Assembly (NCBI GenBank): GCA_016711875.1
Contig: JADJSD010000023.1
Location: 186,001-250,000, forward strand
Direction: 5' to 3'
Source: Betaproteobacteria bacterium
GTDB taxonomy: Bacteria; Pseudomonadota; Gammaproteobacteria; Burkholderiales; Usitatibacteraceae
Length of the DNA: 64,000 nt
Under the pieces are notes generated by a model. It was not told the origin of the DNA. It did no database searches and saw only the letters and a list, made by a program, of their open reading frames with translations. The position numbers were made by a program, and so were the translations under genes. Of this stretch, positions 15,636-21,051 are shown in pieces (the stretch's first letter is position 1; the number at the start of each line of letters is the position of its first letter).

Positions 15636-16160
15636 CTAGCCCGCGAGGCGCTTGAGCATCCGGTCGAACCGGGCCCCTGCCAGGTGGACGTTGTCCAGCA
15701 GGTCGTCGGTGAGCTCGTCCTTCGCGTGCTCGTCCTCGTCGTTCGTGCCGTAGCCCATGCGGCGCGTCGTGCTGCGCAGGCGGCTCGCGAGGAACACGCA
15801 CAGGGCGCGATAGAAGCGCGCGGCGAATGCCGGGTCGGAGGCGGTCTTGGCGCGCACCTTGTCGTCGGAGATGCACAGGAACGTCGCGTCGCTGGAGACG
15901 CGCACCGAAACCGCGGTGGGCGCGGGATCGACGAGCGACATCTCGCCCACGATCTCGCCCGAGCCCATCTGCGCGAGGGCCTTGCCGTCGGCGGTGTGCA
16001 CGGTGACGGCCCCGTCGAGCACGAACCAGATGCTGTCGAGCCGCGCTCCCAGCGGAACCAGCACCTCGCCCGCAGGCAGGGCGATGCGCTCGCCGGCCTT
16101 GGAGAGCCAGTCGACGTCGCCGTCGGTGAGTTCGCTGAAGATGAGCAGGACCTTGCGCAT
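15636..16160 (-). CDS. Cyclic-nucleotide-binding-fold protein associated with bacteriocin-type transport
   Basis: This encodes 174 residues; the ATG at 16160 follows a GGGGAGG site. Residues about 10-120 form a cNMP-binding beta-roll (ALPAGEVLVPLGARLDSIWF, MGSGEIVGEMSLVDPAPTAV). The phosphate-binding cassette normally ends Pro-Arg-(Ser/Thr)-Ala; here it reads APTAVSV, with no Arg, so cAMP/cGMP binding is doubtful. The C-terminal helical part has no helix-turn-helix, so it is not a CRP-type regulator. Proteins of this kind accompany NHLM bacteriocin exporters. It is first in the operon, 7 bases before the membrane-fusion stub. Confidence 0.78.
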   Translation of the reverse strand: MRKVLLIFSELTDGDVDWLSKAGERIALPAGEVLVPLGARLDSIWFVLDGAVTVHTADGKALAQMGSGEIVGEMSLVDPAPTAVSVRVSSDATFLCISDDKVRAKTASDPAFAARFYRALCVFLASRLRSTTRRMGYGTNDEDEHAKDELTDDLLDNVHLAGARFDRMLKRLAG

Positions 16161-16233
16161 GCCGCCTCCCCTTGGGGTGCTTCGCGGCGCGTGAGGGGCC
16201 GCTCCCGTTCGCGCCGAGTGTATACCGAGCGGC

Positions 16234-16258
16234 CCCGGGAGGCTGATACACTCCCGGG
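16234..16258. promoter_or_regulatory. Hairpin directly upstream of the 5-formyl-THF cyclo-ligase start
   Basis: CCCGGGAG (16234-16241) and CTCCCGGG (16251-16258) form an 8-bp stem with a 9-base loop, ending 1 base before the ATG at 16260. A second overlapping dyad, GAGTGTAT (16216-16223) with ATACACTC (16246-16253), cannot form at the same time. The pair could be an operator or an alternative-structure control in the divergent promoter region. Confidence 0.4.
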
Positions 16259-16259
16259 C

Positions 16260-16871
16260 ATGCAAACCGATCTCGACGCGCTGAAGGTCTGGCGCAAGCA
16301 GGAGCGGACGAGACTCGTGGCGGCGCGCGAGACGGTGGACCCGGCGACGCTTGCGGCGTGGCGCGCGCGCATGGACGAATGCCTCGAGCGGCGCGTTCCG
16401 GATCTCGCGAAGGGCGTGGTCGGTTTCTGCTGGCCCATCAAGAACGAGTACGACGCGCGCTATGTCGCCAAGCGCCTGCGCGATCGCGGTGCCGTCACGG
16501 CCATGCCGGTCGTGGTCGCGCCCCGTACGCCTCTCGTCTTTCGCGAGTGGCACCCCGGTGTGGAGCTCGCCACCGGCGCGATGGATATTCCCTACCCGAA
16601 GGATTCGCGCGAGGTCATCCCCGACCGGGTGCTGTTGCCCATGAACGGCTGGGATGGCGAAGGCTACCGGCTCGGCTACGGGGCGGGTTTCTTCGACCGC
16701 ACGCTCGCCAGCTACGCGAAGCGCCCGTTCGTGATCGGCGTCACCTACGAACTGGCACGCATGGACACCGTGAGGCCGCAGTCCTGGGATATTCCGGTGG
16801 ATTGCGTGCTCACGGAGCGCGGGCTGTACCGGCGCGGCGCGGACGGCAAGCTCGTGTTCGAAGGCGCGTGA
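16260..16871 (+). CDS. 5-formyltetrahydrofolate cyclo-ligase
   Basis: This encodes 203 residues. It converts 5-formyl-THF to 5,10-methenyl-THF using ATP. Family motifs: N-terminal WRKQERTRL, the VVGFCWPIKNEYDARYV block, and the signature LPMNGWDGEGYRLGYGAGFFDRTLA containing the nucleotide/folate-site glycines. The length matches YgfA proteins. It is divergent from the bacteriocin-associated gene (99 bases between starts). In many proteobacteria this gene follows 6S RNA; here the upstream gap is too short for one. A 27-bp inverted repeat begins 4 bases after the stop. Confidence 0.93.
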   Translation: MQTDLDALKVWRKQERTRLVAARETVDPATLAAWRARMDECLERRVPDLAKGVVGFCWPIKNEYDARYVAKRLRDRGAVTAMPVVVAPRTPLVFREWHPGVELATGAMDIPYPKDSREVIPDRVLLPMNGWDGEGYRLGYGAGFFDRTLASYAKRPFVIGVTYELARMDTVRPQSWDIPVDCVLTERGLYRRGADGKLVFEGA

Positions 16872-16874
16872 GAG

Positions 16875-16948
16875 AAATTCGGGGTCAGGTACGAAATTGC
16901 ACCCGAAAATTCAGGGTCAGATGCAATTTCGTACCTGACCCCGAATTT
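16875..16948. repeat. 27-bp perfect inverted repeat with 20-base loop (REP/MITE-like)
   Basis: Left arm 16875-16901 and right arm 16922-16948 are exact reverse complements and contain GGGGTCAGGTACGAAATTGC. The loop (16902-16921) holds a degenerate further copy (ATTCAGGGTCAG). It lies 13 bases from the 3' end of tRNA-Leu and 4 bases after the cyclo-ligase stop, so it can act as a bidirectional end signal. The sequence type resembles palindromic elements mobilised by REP-associated or IS-type transposases, but no transposase is nearby. Confidence 0.75.
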
Positions 16949-16961
16949 TGATTGTCGGGAT

Positions 16962-17048
16962 TGGTGCCGGGAAAGGGACTCGAACCCTTACGGTGTTGCC
17001 ACCGGCGGATTTTGAGTCCGCTGCGTCTACCGGTTCCGCCATCCCGGC
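16962..17048 (-). tRNA. tRNA-Leu (anticodon CAA)
   Basis: The minus strand gives an 87-nt class II tRNA with an acceptor stem beginning GCCGGGA at 17048 and an encoded CCA at 16964-16962. The anticodon stem-loop is GCGGA-CTCAAAA-TCCGC, which gives anticodon CAA (decodes UUG). The long variable arm (CGGTGGCAACACCG) and the T loop GGTTCGAGTCC are both present. The promoter -10 (TATAAT on the minus strand at 17079-17074) is correctly placed. Confidence 0.95.
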
Positions 17049-17073
17049 GAGGAAAGTGGAAAGCGACGCGGGA

Positions 17074-17081
17074 ATTATAAT
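17074..17081. promoter_or_regulatory. Shared palindromic -10 element for tRNA-Leu and queA
   Basis: The palindrome ATTATAAT reads as TATAAT on both strands (plus 17076-17081; minus 17079-17074). Rightward, the expected start site (about 17088) coincides with the queA GTG at 17089, which implies a leaderless message. Leftward, the expected start (about 17067) is about 19 bases upstream of the tRNA 5' end. No good -35 is visible for either. Confidence 0.5.
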
Positions 17082-17088
17082 CTCCCCG

Positions 17089-18126
17089 GTGCGCCTCTCC
17101 GACTTCGATTTCGACCTGCCCCCCGAATTGATCGCCCAGCATCCCGCCGCCGAGCGGGGCGCGAGCCGCCTGCTGCACGTCGCCGCGGACGGGGCGATCG
17201 TCGACCGGATGTTCCGCGACCTGCCCGGGCTCGTCTCGGCGGGGGACCTGTTCGTCTTCAACGACACGCGCGTGGTGAAGGCGAGGCTTCGAGGGCGCAA
17301 GGACACGGGCGGCGAAGTCGAGGCCCTCGTCGAGCGCGTGCTCGCGGATGGGCACGCCCTCGCGCACGTGCGCGCGAGCAAGACGCCGAAGCCGGGACGG
17401 CGCCTCGTGTTCGCGCCGGGCGTCGAGGCCGAGGTCACGGGCCGCCAGGACGACCTCTTCGCGCTGCGCTTCCACGCGCAGGGCCGCACGGTCCTCGAGG
17501 TGCTCGAGGCGCACGGCGAGGTTCCTCTCCCGCCCTACATCACGCACGGGCCGGGGCCCGACGACGAGTCGCGCTACCAGACGGTGTATGCGGCCGTGCC
17601 CGGCGCGGTCGCCGCGCCGACGGCCGGACTGCATTTCGACGAGCCGATGCTCGCCGCGCTCGCGGCGAAGGGCGTCGAAACCGCGCGCGTCACGCTGCAC
17701 GTGGGCGCGGGCACTTTCCAGCCGGTGCGCGGCGACGACATCGTTTCGCACGTCATGCACGAGGAGTGGTACAGCATTCCCGAGGCCACGGTCGCCGCCG
17801 TGGCGAAGGCGAAGGCGAGGAAGGGGCGCGTGATCGCGGCGGGCACGACCACGCTGCGAGCGCTCGAATCGGCCGCCCGCCCGGGGGAGCTGCGCGCGGG
17901 AGCTGCCGAGACGCGGCTCTTCATCGTCCCGGGGTTCGATTTCCGGGTCGTCGACCGCCTGGTCACCAATTTCCACCTGCCGAAATCGACGCTGCTCATG
18001 TTGGTATCCGCGTTCTCGGGCGTGGATCCGATCCGGCGCGCCTACGCGCACGCCGTCGACCACCGCTACCGGTTCTTCAGTTACGGCGACGCGATGCTGC
18101 TGGATCGGGCAGCGGCGTCCGGCTAG
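17089..18126 (+). CDS. queA: tRNA preQ1(34) S-adenosylmethionine ribosyltransferase-isomerase
   Basis: This encodes 345 residues from GTG (SPVRLSDFDFDLP..., start at the V). It catalyses the penultimate step of queuosine synthesis, moving the ribosyl of SAM to preQ1 in tRNA. Motifs: DFDFDLPPELIAQHP, the conserved DLFVFNDTRVVKARL, GEVPLPPYITH, AAVAAPTAGLHFDEPML, TLHVGAGTFQPV and LVTNFHLPKSTLLMLVSAF. The frame is open further upstream, but that part runs through the tRNA gene on the other strand and is not conserved. There is no ribosome site; a TATAAT at 17076-17081 suggests leaderless translation. The tgt partner is not in the window. Confidence 0.95.
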   Translation: MRLSDFDFDLPPELIAQHPAAERGASRLLHVAADGAIVDRMFRDLPGLVSAGDLFVFNDTRVVKARLRGRKDTGGEVEALVERVLADGHALAHVRASKTPKPGRRLVFAPGVEAEVTGRQDDLFALRFHAQGRTVLEVLEAHGEVPLPPYITHGPGPDDESRYQTVYAAVPGAVAAPTAGLHFDEPMLAALAAKGVETARVTLHVGAGTFQPVRGDDIVSHVMHEEWYSIPEATVAAVAKAKARKGRVIAAGTTTLRALESAARPGELRAGAAETRLFIVPGFDFRVVDRLVTNFHLPKSTLLMLVSAFSGVDPIRRAYAHAVDHRYRFFSYGDAMLLDRAAASG

Positions 18127-18244
18127 GCCCGTCGAGCCAGTCGCCGATCGCGGCGAGCAGGGCGTCGAACCACCGGGAGATCGCCGCACGCGGCCCGGGG
18201 AAGGTCGCCTGCGGTTCGCGGCCCGTCGATTCCGGGGATTCCAT
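18077..18244 (-). CDS. Possible small 55-residue protein downstream of DUF2917
   Basis: An ORF of 55 residues starts 8 bases after the DUF2917 stop and overlaps the 3' end of queA by 50 bases on the opposite strand. It contains an amphipathic segment (ISRWFDALLAAIGDWLDGP) and a basic end. The spacing fits a two-gene operon, but no family was recognised and high G+C makes chance ORFs common. Treat as tentative. Confidence 0.3.
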   Translation of the reverse strand: MESPESTGREPQATFPGPRAAISRWFDALLAAIGDWLDGPSRTPLPDPAASRRRN

Positions 18245-18252
18245 GCCGGCGC

Positions 18253-18513
18253 CTAGATGTCGTTGGCCACGCAGGGGAGAACCCCTTCGTGAAGGGTGAC
18301 CCAGGCCGGGTCGACGGCCTGCACCACGGTGCGCCCGCCACGCGAGACGACGAAGGTCTCGCCGGGACGAACCACGAAATCCTTCCGTTCGCCTTCCTCG
18401 GTGATCCACAGGCGCCCCCCGGTCGGCTCGATCAGGGCGCCGCTGGCGTCGTCGAGGCTGACGACCTGGCCCGGTTCGAGCGCGAATCGGGGCGTGTCGA
18501 GGTCGAGGTGCAT
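18253..18513 (-). CDS. DUF2917 domain-containing protein
   Basis: This encodes 86 residues with an AAGGAG site upstream. The pattern is the DUF2917 cupin-like fold: an N-terminal hydrophobic strand (ALEPGQVVSLDDASG), the central GGRLWITEEGERKDFVVRPGE core, then FVVSRGGRTVVQAV. Such genes commonly sit divergent to a LysR regulator in betaproteobacteria, as here (start-to-start gap 120 bases). Biochemical function unknown. Confidence 0.8.
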   Translation of the reverse strand: MHLDLDTPRFALEPGQVVSLDDASGALIEPTGGRLWITEEGERKDFVVRPGETFVVSRGGRTVVQAVDPAWVTLHEGVLPCVANDI

Positions 18514-18559
18514 GGCGGTCTCCTTGCTGGATGCTTGGCGGGAATGCAGAATACTCCCG

Positions 18560-18573
18560 GAATGGCGCCATTC
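18560..18573. promoter_or_regulatory. 14-bp palindrome in the DUF2917/LysR divergent region
   Basis: GAATGGCGCCATTC is a perfect dyad, flanked on both sides by CTCCCG-type blocks. It sits midway in the 120-base divergent spacer, where a LysR-type regulator would act. Binding is inferred. Confidence 0.35.
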
Positions 18574-18617
18574 TCCCGAGACCGATGGGGCATCGCAAAC
18601 GAGAACCCGGAATGTCT

Positions 18618-18638
18618 TGCATGATTCTCAAGCATGCA
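18618..18638. promoter_or_regulatory. Inverted repeat overlapping the LysR gene start
   Basis: TGCATG-N9-CATGCA (18618-18623 and 18633-18638) overlaps the start codon at 18634. An operator in this position would suit negative autoregulation, common in LysR regulators. Confidence 0.35.
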
Positions 18639-19590
18639 TAATCCGAACCGTCCCCTGCCGCCCCTGGACCTCGTCCGGGGCTTCGAGGCCGCCGCGCGCC
18701 ACCTGTCCTTCACGCTCGCGGCCGCGGAGCTCTTCGTCACCCAGTCGGCGGTGAGCCGCCAGGTGCAGGCGCTGGAGCTGTTCCTCGGCGTGAAGCTTTT
18801 CGAGCGGCGGCACAAGGCGCTCGCGCTCACGCCCGCCGGCCGGGCCTATGCCCAGGCTTCGGCCACGGCGCTCGCGGGATTGCGGGCGGCGACGCGCGAA
18901 GCCCGGGATTCGGCCCGATCCCACGTGCTCACCGTCACCTCCACCGTGTCGTTCGCCTCGCTGTGGCTCGTGCCGCGCCTGGCGCGATTCCGCGCCGCCC
19001 ATCCCGGCGTCGACGTGCGCATCGCGGCGACGCACGAGGTGCTGGACATGGCGCGCGAAGGCGTCGACCTCGCCATTCGCGACGTGCCCTCGGGCCGGGA
19101 GCCGGAGGGCTCCGTGCGCCTCGTCGGCGAGCGCATGGTGCCGGTGGCGAGCCCGGCGTACCTGAAGGCGGCCGCGGCGCCACTCGCGAAGCCATCGGAT
19201 CTCGCCCGCCACGTGATGCTCCTGCTGCACGATCCGCAAGGCCGCTGGCCGTGGCTCACGTGGGCGGCCTGGCTGGAGGCCCACGGCCTCGCGGGGCTGG
19301 TGCCGGGCGGCACGCTCACCTACGACCAGTACGACCAGGTGCTGCACGCGGCGTTGCACGGCCAGGGGGTCGCCATCGGGCGGCGTTCCCTCGTGGCTTC
19401 CTTCATCGATGAGGGGCGGCTCGTGGGGCTCTTCGGGCCGGGGGCCGGCATTCCCCGGGCCCTGCACGCGGTCTATGCGCCGCAGGCGGCGGGCCGCCCG
19501 GAGGCCAGGGCCTTCGTGGCATGGCTCCAGGAGGAGATCGGGCGCGACGGCCATGCGACCCCGGCCCCGAAGGCGCGAAAGACGATTTGA
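18634..19590 (+). CDS. LysR-family transcriptional regulator (GcvA-like)
   Basis: This encodes 318 residues. The N-terminal winged helix-turn-helix is clear: FEAAARHLSFTLAAAELFVT followed by QSAVSRQVQALELFLGVKLF. The effector domain follows (VSFASLWLVPRLARFRAAHP, DLAIRDVPSGREPEGSVRLV), with the C-terminal half including YDQYDQVLHAALHGQGVAIG typical of the GcvA-like branch. It is divergent from the DUF2917 gene, its likely target. It ends about 105 bases before menF. Confidence 0.9.
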   Translation: MHNPNRPLPPLDLVRGFEAAARHLSFTLAAAELFVTQSAVSRQVQALELFLGVKLFERRHKALALTPAGRAYAQASATALAGLRAATREARDSARSHVLTVTSTVSFASLWLVPRLARFRAAHPGVDVRIAATHEVLDMAREGVDLAIRDVPSGREPEGSVRLVGERMVPVASPAYLKAAAAPLAKPSDLARHVMLLLHDPQGRWPWLTWAAWLEAHGLAGLVPGGTLTYDQYDQVLHAALHGQGVAIGRRSLVASFIDEGRLVGLFGPGAGIPRALHAVYAPQAAGRPEARAFVAWLQEEIGRDGHATPAPKARKTI

Positions 19591-19695
19591 CCCATCGCAG
19601 GGCGCCTCGCCGGGGGCCGCCTATAATCGCTCCATCCCAAGAAATGCCGCCGGCGCCCGCCCGGGACCGGACGGCCGAAAGGCCCCGAGACCTCC

Positions 19696-21051
19696 GTGGA
19701 CGAAGTTTTGTCGTCGACCCTGGCGCGCGCGCCGGGTCTCGCCGCGGGATTCGTCCGCGCGACGATCGACTGCCCCCATCCCTTCGCGTTGCCGTCCCGG
19801 CTGGGCGCCGACGCGCCTTTCGTGCCGCAGGCCGGCTGGTCGGATTCGCACGACGGCGGCGTGCGCTGGCTCGCGCTCGGCGAGCTGGACGCCATCGAGG
19901 CACCGGCCGGTGCCGGCCCCGACGCCGCGCTCGAAGCGATCGAACGCGCCCGCGAACGGCTCAAGCTCCTCGCGAGCCTCGCGCCCGATCCCTCCCTGGT
20001 GCGCTATGTCGGGGGCATCGCCTTCGACCCGCGCGATCGCGCCCGCGAGGACTGGCCCGAGGGCATCGCCGCGCGCTTCGTGCTGCCGCGCATCCTCGTT
20101 CGCGAAGCGGGGGGGCGCGCCGACGTCCTGGTGATGGGCACGCCGCCGGCCGAGGCGAAAGTGCTCCTGGCGCGGCTCGAGAAGGCGGCGGGCGAATCGT
20201 GCCCGGCGCCGGCGCCGATCGCGATGCGGCGCATCGCCGATCCCGAATCCCGCGACCGCTGGACGAGCGCGGTGCGCGCGGTGCTCTCGGCCATCGATAC
20301 GGGCGAGGTGCGCAAGGTCGTCCTCTCGCGCGACATCGTCCTCGAGGCCGACGAACCCATCGACGCGTGGGAGCTCCTGCGCCTCGTGGACCGGCGCGAT
20401 CCCCACGGCCTTCGCTTCTGCCTGCGTTTCTCCGGCGAGGCGGCGTTCGTCGGCGCGACGCCCGAGCGCCTCGTCTCGCAGCGCGCGGCCACGATCGCGT
20501 GCGACTGCCTCGCCGGCACGAGCGTGCGCGGCGTGACGCCGCAGGAAGAGGCCCGCAACGCCGCGGCGCTCCTCGCGAGCGAGAAGGACGGCCGCGAGCA
20601 CCGCATCGTGCTCGAGGAGATCCTCGAGGCCATCGCGCCGCATGTCGAATCCCTCGAATCGCCCGCGACGCCGCGCATCCTCGCACTCGCGGAAGTGCAG
20701 CACCTCTGGAGCCCGATCCGCGCGCGCCTTCGCGACGGCACGGGCATCGGCGCGGTCGTCGCGAGCCTGCATCCGACCGCCGCCGTCGGGGGCTCGCCGC
20801 GGGGACGCGCGATGGACCTCATCCGAGATCTCGAAGGGCGACCTCGCGGCTGGTATGCGGGGCTCGTCGGGTGGATCGGCACGGACGCTTCGGATTTCGC
20901 CGTCGCCATCCGTTCGGGCATCGTGCGGGGCCGTCGCATGACGGCCTTCGGGGGCGCCGGAATCGTTCGCGGCTCCGATCCGGCGGCGGAGTGGGACGAG
21001 ACGGCGCGCAAGGCGGCGTCGTTCATCCACCTCTTCGCGGAGCGGGCGTGA
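19696..21051 (+). CDS. menF: Isochorismate synthase
   Basis: This encodes 451 residues from a GTG start; no upstream in-frame alternative was found. It converts chorismate to isochorismate, the first committed step of menaquinone synthesis. The chorismate-binding domain starts near residue 195 (TSAVRAVLSAIDTGEVRKVVLSRDI, with the catalytic Lys in KVVLSRD). It continues through AFVGATPERLV, LAGTSVRGVTP and the C-terminal SLHPTAAVGGSPRGRAM and YAGLVGWIG. A TATAAT at 19622-19627 may give a 60-base leader. The stop TGA shares its A with the menD ATG, so the operon is translationally coupled. Confidence 0.93.
   Translation: MDEVLSSTLARAPGLAAGFVRATIDCPHPFALPSRLGADAPFVPQAGWSDSHDGGVRWLALGELDAIEAPAGAGPDAALEAIERARERLKLLASLAPDPSLVRYVGGIAFDPRDRAREDWPEGIAARFVLPRILVREAGGRADVLVMGTPPAEAKVLLARLEKAAGESCPAPAPIAMRRIADPESRDRWTSAVRAVLSAIDTGEVRKVVLSRDIVLEADEPIDAWELLRLVDRRDPHGLRFCLRFSGEAAFVGATPERLVSQRAATIACDCLAGTSVRGVTPQEEARNAAALLASEKDGREHRIVLEEILEAIAPHVESLESPATPRILALAEVQHLWSPIRARLRDGTGIGAVVASLHPTAAVGGSPRGRAMDLIRDLEGRPRGWYAGLVGWIGTDASDFAVAIRSGIVRGRRMTAFGGAGIVRGSDPAAEWDETARKAASFIHLFAERA

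Noticed and set aside
16161..16259. 6S RNA, which often precedes the 5-formyl-THF cyclo-ligase gene
   Set aside because: Only 99 bases separate the divergent starts, too short for a 6S RNA of about 180 nt, and the typical open-complex-like bubble is absent.
16875..16948. CRISPR-like repeat array
   Set aside because: There are only two exact arms, inverted rather than direct, and no spacer series or cas genes.
16948..17088. Longer queA reading frame starting at 16948
   Set aside because: It would translate through the tRNA-Leu gene region; conserved QueA sequence begins at the GTG 17089.
19587..19627. TTGACC plus TATAAT as the menF promoter
   Set aside because: The spacer of 29 bases is too long; the TATAAT alone may still be the -10.
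19521..21050. Apparent 500-residue N-terminal extension of the MenD-MenH frame
   Set aside because: This part overlaps menF in another frame and reads as Arg/Gly-rich shadow sequence; MenD homology begins exactly at ATG 21051.
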